Assembly (NCBI RefSeq): GCF_001642935.1 | Contig: NZ_CP016761.1 | Span: 1,798,001 to 1,862,000, forward strand | Direction: 5' to 3' | DNA from: Fictibacillus arsenicus | GTDB taxonomy: Bacteria; Bacillota; Bacilli; Bacillales; Fictibacillaceae | Length of the DNA stretch: 64,000 nucleotides | Shown here: in pieces, positions 56,463-64,000 of the stretch | Numbering within the stretch: the first letter of the stretch is position 1 | Layout: each line of letters opens with the position of its first letter | Position numbers and translations under genes: made by a program | Notes under the pieces: generated by a model | Database searches by the model: none | Told to the model about the DNA's origin: nothing | What the model saw: only the letters and a program-made list of their open reading frames with translations

Positions 56463-56843
56463 TTGTTCTCTAGCCCTGTCATGAAAAACTTGGAAATGGC
56501 ATTAGATGGATCAGCGTTAAAACAGAAAACCATTTCAAATAATTTGGCTAATGTGGACACTCCTGGATATAAAGCGAAAGAAACCGTTTTTAAACAGGAA
56601 TTTGAAAGAAGCTTAAATGCATACCGTACAAATCAGCAGCATTTTGCTTTCAGTACGGATAGACCATCTTCTTTTTATGTAAAAGAACAAGGCGGTACAA
56701 CTATGAACCACAATGGAAATAATGTGGATGTTGACAAAGAGATGGCTGAACTGGCAAAGAATCAATTGTATTATCAGACACTTGTACAGCGAATAAACGG
56801 AAAATTCAATTCAATTAAGATGGTTGTTAAAGGCGGGAGATAA
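56463..56843 (+). CDS. flgB: Flagellar basal-body rod protein FlgB
   Basis: A 126-residue proximal rod protein. The N-terminal helix NLEMALDGSALKQKTISNNLANVDTPGYK-like region carries the rod signature (SNNLANVDTPGYKAKE). TTG at 56463 is taken as start because GGAAGTGATC (56450-56459) pairs well with the 16S tail at normal spacing; a GTG at 56454 lies inside that site. First gene of the fla/che operon. Confidence 0.92.
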   Translation: MFSSPVMKNLEMALDGSALKQKTISNNLANVDTPGYKAKETVFKQEFERSLNAYRTNQQHFAFSTDRPSSFYVKEQGGTTMNHNGNNVDVDKEMAELAKNQLYYQTLVQRINGKFNSIKMVVKGGR

Positions 56844-56845
56844 AT

Positions 56846-57298
56846 ATGGGAATGTTTGATGCACTAAATTTTTCTGCATCTGGTTTAACAGCGCAGCGAT
56901 TGAGAATGGATGTTGCGTCTTCCAACATGGCAAATGTTGATTCGACACGAGGCAGGTTGTTAGAAAATGGCGAGTGGGAACCATATAGACGAAAAATGGT
57001 AGTGCTGGGTTCAGGAGAGTCCAGTTTTAAAAGCATGTTTAATAAAGCAGTAAATCAGAATGGGAATCTTAATGGTGTTAAAGTAAGTGAAATTAAAAAT
57101 GATGAGACACCTTTTAAATCTGTCTATCAGCCAGATCATCCGGATGCAGGGGAAGATGGTTTTGTACAGCTTCCAAATGTGGATCCTTTAAAAGAGATGG
57201 TTGATTTAATGAGTGCGACACGTTCATACGAAGCAAATGTAACAGCATTGAATGCAGCAAAGGGAATGTATTTAAAAGCCCTTGAAATCGGCCGTTAG
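56846..57298 (+). CDS. flgC: Flagellar basal-body rod protein FlgC
   Basis: A 150-residue rod protein with the shared rod motif MDVASSNMANVDSTRGR near the N-terminus and a C-terminal VDLMSATRSYEANVTALNAA helix. It starts two bases after flgB. With FlgB, FlgF and FlgG it forms the rod between MS ring and hook. Confidence 0.96.
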   Translation: MGMFDALNFSASGLTAQRLRMDVASSNMANVDSTRGRLLENGEWEPYRRKMVVLGSGESSFKSMFNKAVNQNGNLNGVKVSEIKNDETPFKSVYQPDHPDAGEDGFVQLPNVDPLKEMVDLMSATRSYEANVTALNAAKGMYLKALEIGR

Positions 57299-57310
57299 GA
57301 GAGGTAGCAC

Positions 57311-57610
57311 ATGGATAAAATTTCTTTAGGAACGATTCAAAGCATGAACAGCATATCTCCATCTGCAAAAACGACACCTTTTGAAGCTCAAGAAAGCTTT
57401 AAAAATTATCTGCAAGGTGCACTGGAGAATGTGAATGAGACACAAGCACAGTCTAACGCAGCTACACAAGCGTTGATGAATGGCAACATGGATAATCTTC
57501 ATCAAGTCATGATTACGGCAGAAAAAGCGAGTGTAACATTGCAGACCACTCTTGAAATTCGCAATAAAGTGGTTGAAGCATACCAAGAAATCATGAGGAT
57601 GCAAGTTTAA
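57311..57610 (+). CDS. fliE: Flagellar hook-basal body complex protein FliE
   Basis: A 99-residue protein linking the MS ring to the rod. FKNYLQGALENVNETQAQS and the C-terminal VMITAEKASVTLQTTLEIRN are typical of FliE. GGAGAGG precedes the ATG. Confidence 0.95.
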   Translation: MDKISLGTIQSMNSISPSAKTTPFEAQESFKNYLQGALENVNETQAQSNAATQALMNGNMDNLHQVMITAEKASVTLQTTLEIRNKVVEAYQEIMRMQV

Positions 57611-57691
57611 TACCTAATACATAATTCGAAGTGTGCATTCTATTTTGGGGGTAGCTTCAAAAAAATTTTTATTGTGTTTATCGGGGGAAAA

Positions 57692-59284
57692 ATGAAAGAA
57701 AAATGGAAACAAGTCACCAAGCAAATCACTGAACGTTTCAAATCGCGTTCTAATACACAAAAAGGACTAATTCTTGGCGGGATATTCATTTTTATAGCAG
57801 GCTTTATTTTTCTGACCGTGATGATGTCCAGTCCGAATCTTGTACCTTTATATACGAATCTTTCTCCGCAAGAAGCTGGGCAGATCCAAGAAAACTTAAA
57901 CAGTAAAGGGATTGCCAATGAAGTTCAGGATGGCGGGAAAACAATACTGGTTCCACAAGAGCAGGTTAATAATCTTCAGGTACAGCTTGCTGCTGAAGGG
58001 CTCCCTAAAAGCGGAAATATAGATTTTTCATACTTTGGAGAAAAATCGGGTTTTGGAATTACAGATAAAGAATTCGGAGTGCTTGAAAGAGAAGCAACAC
58101 AAACGGAAATTGCCAACTTAATTAAGAGTATTAATGGAGTAGATGACGCAAGTGTAATGATTACACTTCCAGAGAGCAGTGTCTGGGTCAATCAGGAAGA
58201 AGAGAAAGCATCTGCATCTGTAGTTCTTTCGTTAGGTGCTGGCGCACGGCTGGATGAAGAACAAGTGAAAGCGCTGTATCACCTTGTATCTAAAAGTGTC
58301 GCTGATCTTCCTATGGAAAATATCGTCATCACAGACCAATACTTTAATTATTATGATTTAAACTCAGTGAACTCTACTTCTTCAGCTTCAAAATATGAAG
58401 AGCAAAGAAAAATTAAACAGGATGTAGAAAGAGACCTTCAGCGCAGAGTGCAGCAAATGCTGGCTACGATCATGGGCCAGGGGAAAGTGGTAGCGACTGT
58501 TACGACTGATATTGATTTTACTGAAGAGAAACGAGAAGAAACCTTAATAGAGCCTTTTGATAAAGAAAACATGAAAGGCATTGAAATAAGTGTTGAACGC
58601 ATTCGTGAAACATTCACCGGCGAGGGTGCGGCTGCCGGGGGTGTATCCGGAACAGGTGATCAGGAAGTGCCAACATACCCTGGGTCAGCTGGTGGATCTA
58701 ACGGAGATTACGAAAAAGTAGAAGAACGTATCAATAATGAAGTAAATAAGATTCGTAAAGAAATTGTGGAGAGTCCATATCAGATTCGCGATTTAGGAAT
58801 TCAAGTAATGGTCGAACCTCCTAATCCGGAACAACCCGATTCATTGCCGCAAGAAAGATTAGATGATATTGAACAGATTTTGAGTGCGATCGTTAGAACA
58901 AGTATTTCAAAAGATATTAACAGCGAGCTTACAGAAGAGCAGATTCAACAGAAAATCTTTGTTTCTGCACAGCCATTTAATGGCAAGCAAGACATGGAGA
59001 CTGCAAAAGCTGGCATTCCACTATGGATCTATATTACAGGCGGTATCCTTCTGATTGTTATTATTCTATTAATCTTCTTACTGACGCGAAAAAGAAGAGC
59101 GGAACAAGATAAAGGAACGATAGAAGAGTACGAGATGGAAGAACAGCAGACATATTATGTGCCTGATGTGAATAAGGAGCAGGGCTCAGAAGGCACAGTG
59201 CGCAAAGAACAGCTGGAAAGAATGGCTAAAGAAAAACCAGAAGAGTTTGCAAAACTAGTACGAACGTGGTTGTCAGAGGAATAG
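57692..59284 (+). CDS. fliF: Flagellar MS-ring protein FliF
   Basis: A 530-residue membrane protein forming the MS ring. One transmembrane helix lies near residues 24-45 (LGGIFIFIAGFIFLTVMM), a second near 443-465 (IYITGGILLIVIILLIFLL). The ring-building motifs (VPLYTNLSPQEAGQI, GFGITDKEFGVLERE) and a C-terminal FliG-binding tail (PEEFAKLVRTWLSEE) are present. The ATG at 57692 follows GGGGG; an upstream in-frame GTG lacks a site. Confidence 0.96.
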   Translation: MKEKWKQVTKQITERFKSRSNTQKGLILGGIFIFIAGFIFLTVMMSSPNLVPLYTNLSPQEAGQIQENLNSKGIANEVQDGGKTILVPQEQVNNLQVQLAAEGLPKSGNIDFSYFGEKSGFGITDKEFGVLEREATQTEIANLIKSINGVDDASVMITLPESSVWVNQEEEKASASVVLSLGAGARLDEEQVKALYHLVSKSVADLPMENIVITDQYFNYYDLNSVNSTSSASKYEEQRKIKQDVERDLQRRVQQMLATIMGQGKVVATVTTDIDFTEEKREETLIEPFDKENMKGIEISVERIRETFTGEGAAAGGVSGTGDQEVPTYPGSAGGSNGDYEKVEERINNEVNKIRKEIVESPYQIRDLGIQVMVEPPNPEQPDSLPQERLDDIEQILSAIVRTSISKDINSELTEEQIQQKIFVSAQPFNGKQDMETAKAGIPLWIYITGGILLIVIILLIFLLTRKRRAEQDKGTIEEYEMEEQQTYYVPDVNKEQGSEGTVRKEQLERMAKEKPEEFAKLVRTWLSEE

Positions 59285-59297
59285 GAGGTAACGAACG

Positions 59298-60311
59298 ATG
59301 GCAAAAGGTGTAAAAGAGCTGTCAGGAAAAGAGAAAGCAGCGATCCTCGTTATCTCTTTAGGTCCTGATGTAGCAGCTCAAGTGTACAAGCATTTGAGCG
59401 AAGAAGAAATTGAAAGATTGACTCTCCAAATCTCTCAAGTTAGAAAAGTAGATTCAACCTTAAAAGAAGAGATTATCACTCAGTTTCACCAATTGGCGCT
59501 TGCTCAAGACTATATTACTCAAGGCGGTATTGGGTACGCCAAAACGGTTCTGGAAAAAGCAGTCGGCAAGGATGAAGCGATGCAGATTATCAACAGGCTT
59601 ACCTCCACACTGCAAGTTAGACCGTTCGACTTTGCGCGTAAGGCTGACCCTGGGCAGATTCTTAATTTTATACAAAATGAGCATCCGCAGACGATTGCAC
59701 TTATATTAGCTTACTTAGATTCATCCCAGGCAGGGCAGATCTTGTCTGAATTGCCGCAGGAAATGCAGGCTGATGTTGCAAAAAGAATTGCATTGATGGA
59801 CAGGACTTCACCTGAAGTGATCAATGAAGTTGAACAGATTTTGGAGAGAAAGCTGTCAGCTACAGTAACTCAAGACTTTACTCAGGCAGGCGGTGTAGAA
59901 GCTGTCGTTGAAGTGCTCAATGGTGTTGACCGCAGTACAGAAAGAACGATACTTGATGCATTAGAGATTCAAGATCCTGAACTTGCAGAAGAAATTAAGA
60001 AGAGAATGTTTGTGTTTGAAGACATTGTCACCCTTGATAATCGTGCGATTCAGCGCGTAATACGAGAAGTACAGAATGAAGACTTGCTTCTCGCTCTGCG
60101 TGCATCTAGTGAAGAAGTGAAAGAAGTTATGTTTAAAAACATGTCACAGCGTATGGCTGAGAACTTTAAAGAAGAGATGGAATTCATGGGTCCTGTACGT
60201 CTGCGTGACGTCGAGGAAGCTCAATCGAGAATTGTTGGAACGATCCGCAGACTTGAAGAAGCAGGAGAACTGGTCATCGCTAGAGGCGGAGGAGATGATG
60301 TGATTGTCTAA
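59298..60311 (+). CDS. fliG: Flagellar motor switch protein FliG
   Basis: A 337-residue rotor protein transmitting torque and switching. It begins ELSGKEKAAILVISLGPDVA; the EHPQTIALILAYL middle-domain motif and the C-terminal torque helix LLLALRASSEEVKEVMFKNM are intact. GGAGG precedes the ATG. The last bases overlap fliH. Confidence 0.96.
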   Translation: MAKGVKELSGKEKAAILVISLGPDVAAQVYKHLSEEEIERLTLQISQVRKVDSTLKEEIITQFHQLALAQDYITQGGIGYAKTVLEKAVGKDEAMQIINRLTSTLQVRPFDFARKADPGQILNFIQNEHPQTIALILAYLDSSQAGQILSELPQEMQADVAKRIALMDRTSPEVINEVEQILERKLSATVTQDFTQAGGVEAVVEVLNGVDRSTERTILDALEIQDPELAEEIKKRMFVFEDIVTLDNRAIQRVIREVQNEDLLLALRASSEEVKEVMFKNMSQRMAENFKEEMEFMGPVRLRDVEEAQSRIVGTIRRLEEAGELVIARGGGDDVIV

Positions 60312-61110
60312 GGTAATAAAATCTTTTAACAATCGCACGGCTGACAATAAAGAGAACGAAACTGATGTCGTAATCGGAATTCAGCCTGTTTCCATATTTA
60401 CTGCTCCATCGAGCGGTCTTTTTGAAGAAGATGATGAAGCCAAGATTCAGCGATTAAAAAAAGAGGCAGCTGAGCTCCTTGAAGAAGCAGAGAGCGAAGC
60501 AGCCAGAATAAAAGCAGATGCTGAAATGTTTCTTCAGGAGACACAACAAAGACTTGCTGCAGAAGAACAAGAGTGGCGCTTAAAGATGGAACAGGAACTT
60601 GAGATGACGAAACAAGAAGGCTATGAAACTGGTTTTCAGAATGGTTTAAATCAAGGGCTTGAAAATTGGAGAAATCAACTGGACGAAGTAAAGCGTTTTA
60701 TTGAAAAGACGAAGCAAGACTATTATCAAGTTTTAAGTGAAGCAGAACCGCAGATGATTTTATTAGCCATTAAAGCAGCAGAGAAAATTATCGGACAGAA
60801 GCTCGAGGAATCACCTGAAACGTGGGTATCGATCGTGAAGCAGCTTGTTAAAGAAGCGCGTGAGTTTGAAGAGGTAAAATTATATGTTCCAATCGATTGG
60901 TTCGATTTGACCGTCCAGCATCGTGAAGAATTGAAAAATATGCTTCAATCTACTGCATCTCTTTTCATCTATCCTGATGAATCTTTAAAAGAAAATGGAG
61001 CTGTTATAGAATTTCCGTTTGGAAAAATTGATGCCACTCTCGATGTTCAGCTAAAAGAAATAAGAGATAAGCTGCTGGAACAAATTGAGGTGACAGAAAA
61101 TGAACGTTGA
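60304..61110 (+). CDS. fliH: Flagellar assembly protein FliH
   Basis: A 268-residue regulator of the export ATPase FliI. A long charged helix (about 50-130, with QRLAAEEQEWRLKMEQ) precedes a V-ATPase-stator-like C-terminal domain (ILLAIKAAEKIIGQKLEE). The start is TTG inside fliG, with GGAGGAG upstream. Its end overlaps fliI. Confidence 0.9.
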   Translation: MSKVIKSFNNRTADNKENETDVVIGIQPVSIFTAPSSGLFEEDDEAKIQRLKKEAAELLEEAESEAARIKADAEMFLQETQQRLAAEEQEWRLKMEQELEMTKQEGYETGFQNGLNQGLENWRNQLDEVKRFIEKTKQDYYQVLSEAEPQMILLAIKAAEKIIGQKLEESPETWVSIVKQLVKEAREFEEVKLYVPIDWFDLTVQHREELKNMLQSTASLFIYPDESLKENGAVIEFPFGKIDATLDVQLKEIRDKLLEQIEVTENER

Positions 61111-62419
61111 TCACCTGCTGGATTCATTGCAATCGATAGATTCTTTTAAAAGATACGGAAAAGTGATTCGTGTCATCGGTCTGATGATTGAATCTAAAGG
61201 ACCGAAAACTTCCATTGGTGATGTTTGTTATATTCATACGGCCAATGGCAGAAAACAAAAAATAAAAGCAGAAGTAGTCGGATTTCAAGAAGAGAATGTG
61301 CTCTTAATGCCTTTTACATACGTGAAGGATATAAGCGTCGGCTCTCTTGTTGAGGCAACAGACAGGCCGCTTGAAATTAAAGTGGGACAATCATTAATTG
61401 GCAAAGTTTTAGACGGGATGGGTGTTCCGCTCGATGGAGCAGCTCTGCCAAAAGGGTTATTCCGGTATCCTACAGAAAATGAGCCGCCTAATCCGATGGA
61501 ACGTCCTAGAATTCATGAGAGCATTCAGTTAGGTATACGTTCCATTGACAGTCTTTTAACAGTAGGTAAAGGACAGCGTGTAGGAATCTTTGCTGGAAGC
61601 GGTGTAGGAAAAAGTACATTGCTTGGTATGGTGGCGAGAAATTCGACAGCTGATCTAAACGTTATAGCGCTTATAGGAGAACGTGGCCGTGAAGTCCTGG
61701 ATTTTATTGAAAGAGATCTTGGCGAGGAAGGGTTGAAACGATCCGTCGTAATCGTAGCTACTTCTGATCAGCCAGCGTTAATGCGTATAAAAGGTGCTCA
61801 GACAGCTACTGCAATTGCTGAATACTTCAGAGACCAAGGGAAGAATGTCATGCTCATGATGGATTCGGTAACACGTGTAGCCATGGCGCAGCGGGAAATC
61901 GGGCTGGCAGTAGGTGAGCCTCCGACAACAAAAGGCTACACACCAAGCGTATTCGCTGTCCTTCCTAAGCTGTTAGAGCGTTCCGGCACAAATAGAAAAG
62001 GAACGATTACAGCTTTTTATACGGTGCTTGTAGATGGAGATGACTTTAACGAACCGATTTCTGATACGGTCCGCGGGATATTGGATGGACACTTTATCTT
62101 AGACCGGAACCTTGCAAATAAAGGCCAATTTCCGGCTGTGAATATTTTAAAAAGCATCAGCCGTGTTATGAATGACATCGTCTCAAATGAACATCGGCAG
62201 GCTGCAGACCGGTTTAGAGAATTGCTCTCATCTTATGTTGATGCAGAAGATCTAATCAGCATTGGAGCATACAAGAGAGGTTCTTCTAAATCGGTAGATG
62301 AAGCCATTCAGATCTACCCAAACATTTTAGCTTTTTTAAAACAGCAGGTCGATGAAGATATAAGTTTTGACGAAGCCGTTGGACGGCTGCTTATGGAATT
62401 TGGAAAGGATGATCTGTAA
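61100..62419 (+). CDS. fliI: Flagellum-specific export ATPase FliI
   Basis: A 439-residue ATPase similar to F1 beta, driving type III export. Walker A GIFAGSGVGKSTLLG has Lys171; LIGERGREVLDFIERDLG and Walker B VMLMMDSVTRVAMAQREIGL follow. It overlaps fliH by 11 bases and fliJ by one. Confidence 0.97.
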   Translation: MNVDHLLDSLQSIDSFKRYGKVIRVIGLMIESKGPKTSIGDVCYIHTANGRKQKIKAEVVGFQEENVLLMPFTYVKDISVGSLVEATDRPLEIKVGQSLIGKVLDGMGVPLDGAALPKGLFRYPTENEPPNPMERPRIHESIQLGIRSIDSLLTVGKGQRVGIFAGSGVGKSTLLGMVARNSTADLNVIALIGERGREVLDFIERDLGEEGLKRSVVIVATSDQPALMRIKGAQTATAIAEYFRDQGKNVMLMMDSVTRVAMAQREIGLAVGEPPTTKGYTPSVFAVLPKLLERSGTNRKGTITAFYTVLVDGDDFNEPISDTVRGILDGHFILDRNLANKGQFPAVNILKSISRVMNDIVSNEHRQAADRFRELLSSYVDAEDLISIGAYKRGSSKSVDEAIQIYPNILAFLKQQVDEDISFDEAVGRLLMEFGKDDL

Positions 62420-62856
62420 TGTCGTTTCAATTTTCAATGGAGAAAGTTCTTACAGTTAAACAAAAAGAAAAAGAATCCATTGAACTTGAGCTTGGTGAAG
62501 CTGTTCAGGCATTCGAGAGTATTGCAGAAGAAATTTACAGTCTATTAAAACGGAAAGAAGATATTGAAAATCTTTCAAATCAGCAATTTCAGCAAAGAAT
62601 CGTCGTCAATGATCTTCAAAATACACAGCGATTTCTTCTATCCATGTCCAATAAGATTAAAGAATTGCAGCCAGTTCTGCAAAGGGCCAGAGAAAGAATG
62701 CAGGTTATCCAGCAAAAACTGCTTCAGCAGACAATCGAAGTGAAAAAGTATGAAAAGTTAAAAGAAAAACAAATTCATGCCTATGAAATGGAACTGACTT
62801 TGTATGAAAACAAACAGAATGATGAATTCTCCGTATTGCGTTATGCGAAGTCGTGA
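62419..62856 (+). CDS. fliJ: Flagellar export protein FliJ
   Basis: A 145-residue, almost wholly coiled-coil protein (FSMEKVLTVKQKEKESIELE onward) forming the central stalk of the FliI hexamer. It starts in the fliI stop (TAATG) and is followed by ylxF. Confidence 0.92.
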   Translation: MSFQFSMEKVLTVKQKEKESIELELGEAVQAFESIAEEIYSLLKRKEDIENLSNQQFQQRIVVNDLQNTQRFLLSMSNKIKELQPVLQRARERMQVIQQKLLQQTIEVKKYEKLKEKQIHAYEMELTLYENKQNDEFSVLRYAKS

Positions 62857-62870
62857 AAACAGGTGAGCTT

Positions 62871-63437
62871 ATGAAACAAAATGAAAAATCAAGCAAGATT
62901 GTATGGTTTCTTTTAGTAATTGCTGTTCCGGCAGTATTTGCTGTAACAGTATTTGGGATCGTTCTTTCCTTTTTGGGAGTAAACGTGATTGAAGAGGCAA
63001 ATAACACAGGGAAGAAGATTCCGATTGTGAAAAATGTTCTTAATGATGAAGCACCAGCAGTTGCTGTAAGTCAAAGTACAGAAAAACAATGGAAAGCTAA
63101 ATTCGATGAGCAAGAAGATTACATAAAAATTCTTTCGGCTGACCTTCAAAAGAAAGAAAAAGAAGTTACTGCCTTAAAGAGCGATATCGCATTGCTGGAA
63201 AAACAAGTGGAAGATGCTGAAACGTCTGTTAAAGCAGATGAGAATGAACAATTAAAAAAATTGTATGAAGCTATGTCAGCAAAAGATGCAGCGGCAGTAA
63301 TGACTGAGATGAACAATAATGAAGTACTAGGGATTCTCACACTATTACAAGCTGAAACACAAGCTGCCATTCTTTCAAAGCTTGATGCGAAAAGAGCTGC
63401 AGAGTTAACGGTATTAATGGCAAGCAATACTCTTTAA
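62871..63437 (+). CDS. ylxF: YlxF, MotE-like flagellar operon protein
   Basis: A 188-residue protein with one N-terminal transmembrane helix (about 10-35, IVWFLLVIAVPAVFAVTVFG), a periplasmic-side coiled coil (about 70-125) and a C-terminal MgtE-N-like helical domain (YEAMSAKDAAAVMTEMNNNE). This architecture matches YlxF/MotE chaperone-like proteins found between fliJ and fliK. The ATG at 62871 follows AGGTGAG; an upstream in-frame GTG overlaps the fliJ stop. Confidence 0.88.
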   Translation: MKQNEKSSKIVWFLLVIAVPAVFAVTVFGIVLSFLGVNVIEEANNTGKKIPIVKNVLNDEAPAVAVSQSTEKQWKAKFDEQEDYIKILSADLQKKEKEVTALKSDIALLEKQVEDAETSVKADENEQLKKLYEAMSAKDAAAVMTEMNNNEVLGILTLLQAETQAAILSKLDAKRAAELTVLMASNTL

Positions 63438-63451
63438 AGGAGGTGAAAAGA

Positions 63452-64000
63452 ATGCAAGTTATGATGGCACAAGTTTCAGCGCCGGTTCAAATGACACCGG
63501 GCAGTAAACAAACCAGCAAAACACAATCTCTTTTTTCACAGCTTCTGTTACCTGCAGAACAATTGCCATCTGAAAGCAGTGAAGGAGCGGGCGGAAACTT
63601 AGCTGAAATCATTGCGAACTTGTTATCAAGTACGGGAGAAATAGAGCAATTCTGGAATCCGGAAGCAACTGAGGATCAAGATGTGCAAGCATTGCTGAAC
63701 GAATTGCCTGGTGAAATAAAAGAAATGATCGAGACATTGATTAATGAACAGATTAGCGGTACAGAGAATATTCATACCCCTGCACCTGAAATGAAGTTAG
63801 CTTTTCTTTTACAAGCAATGTTCAATGATCGGCAGCACATGTTATCACAGCCGCAGAAAAAAGAACTTACTCAGTTGATTGAAAAATGGTTCCCGGGATT
63901 AAAACTGGAAAGCAAAGATTCCCTTCCGAAGCAAATTGAGCAAATTTTTAGCCAAATAAAAAAGCTGATGAATGAGAGTGGTTCAACAGATAAAAATAAT
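63452..64000 (+). CDS. fliK: Flagellar hook-length control protein FliK, N-terminal part
   Basis: The gene runs off the right edge; 183 codons are present. The translation MQVMMAQVSAPVQMTPGSK is followed by Ser/Gln-rich sequence, typical of the poorly conserved FliK ruler region. A perfect AAAGGAGGTG precedes the ATG. Assignment rests on position after ylxF in the fla/che operon; the diagnostic C-domain is outside the window. FliK measures hook length and triggers the FlhB switch. Confidence 0.85.
   Translation, partial: MQVMMAQVSAPVQMTPGSKQTSKTQSLFSQLLLPAEQLPSESSEGAGGNLAEIIANLLSSTGEIEQFWNPEATEDQDVQALLNELPGEIKEMIETLINEQISGTENIHTPAPEMKLAFLLQAMFNDRQHMLSQPQKKELTQLIEKWFPGLKLESKDSLPKQIEQIFSQIKKLMNESGSTDKNN

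Overview
The window is chromosomal DNA of an endospore-forming, motile member of the Bacillaceae. Gene order follows the conserved Bacillus subtilis yloA-to-fliK block almost gene for gene. Ribosome binding sites are strong AGGAGG types, and spoVM, a small acid-soluble spore protein gene, codY, prkC/prpC and the fla/che operon are all present. The genus cannot be fixed from the sequence alone; a Bacillus or Fictibacillus relative is a reasonable guess. Nearly everything reads on the + strand. Exceptions are the truncated rqcH at the left edge, rpmB, and a DUF1128 gene.

Layout. 1-3.6 kb: rqcH (partial) and a P-type Ca2+ ATPase, divergently arranged. 3.9-17.1 kb: remA-gmk-rpoZ, then the tightly packed coaBC-priA-def-fmt-rsmB-rlmN-prpC-prkC-rsgA-rpe run (CoA synthesis, replication restart, translation start and rRNA modification, Ser/Thr signalling). 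17.1-18.9 kb: a TPP riboswitch with thiT and thiN (thiamine salvage), then spoVM. 19.5-25.9 kb: rpmB, asp23-like gene, fakA, sdaAB-sdaAA, recG. 25.9-30.8 kb: FapR-controlled lipid operon fapR-plsX-fabD-fabG, then acpP and rnc. 31.6-38.9 kb: smc, ftsY, ylxM-ffh, rpsP, khpA. 39.3-45.3 kb: rimM-trmD, rplS with its leader, signal peptidase, rbgA, rnhB, ylqG, ylqH and a small SASP-like gene. 45.4-55.9 kb: sucCD, dprA, topA, trmFO, xerC-hslV-hslU-codY. 56.4-64 kb: start of the flagellar operon (flgB, flgC, fliE, fliF, fliG, fliH, fliI, fliJ, ylxF, fliK partial).

The coding content is ordinary; the interesting material lies between the genes. Seven copies, plus one truncated end, of a dispersed 200-290 bp element with imperfect ~28 bp terminal inverted repeats and nested internal palindromes occupy intergenic gaps. 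Several abut intrinsic terminators. One copy sits between a TPP riboswitch terminator and the gene it should control. Two copies carry the same 61-base nested insert. Separately, three intergenic stretches carry short words repeated every 20-21 bases (two DNA turns), with a different word at each locus. A further single structured sequence at 5.1-5.2 kb has interleaved inverted pairs.

Regulatory reading: a FapR operator just downstream of the fapR -10, a CodY-like box and a 7-5-7 palindrome at the sucCD promoter, a SigmaD-like promoter before rnhB-ylqG-ylqH (two flagellar-export-related proteins outside the flagellar operon), and an L19 leader before rplS. yicC and ylqD, usually found in this block, are missing from their usual places.
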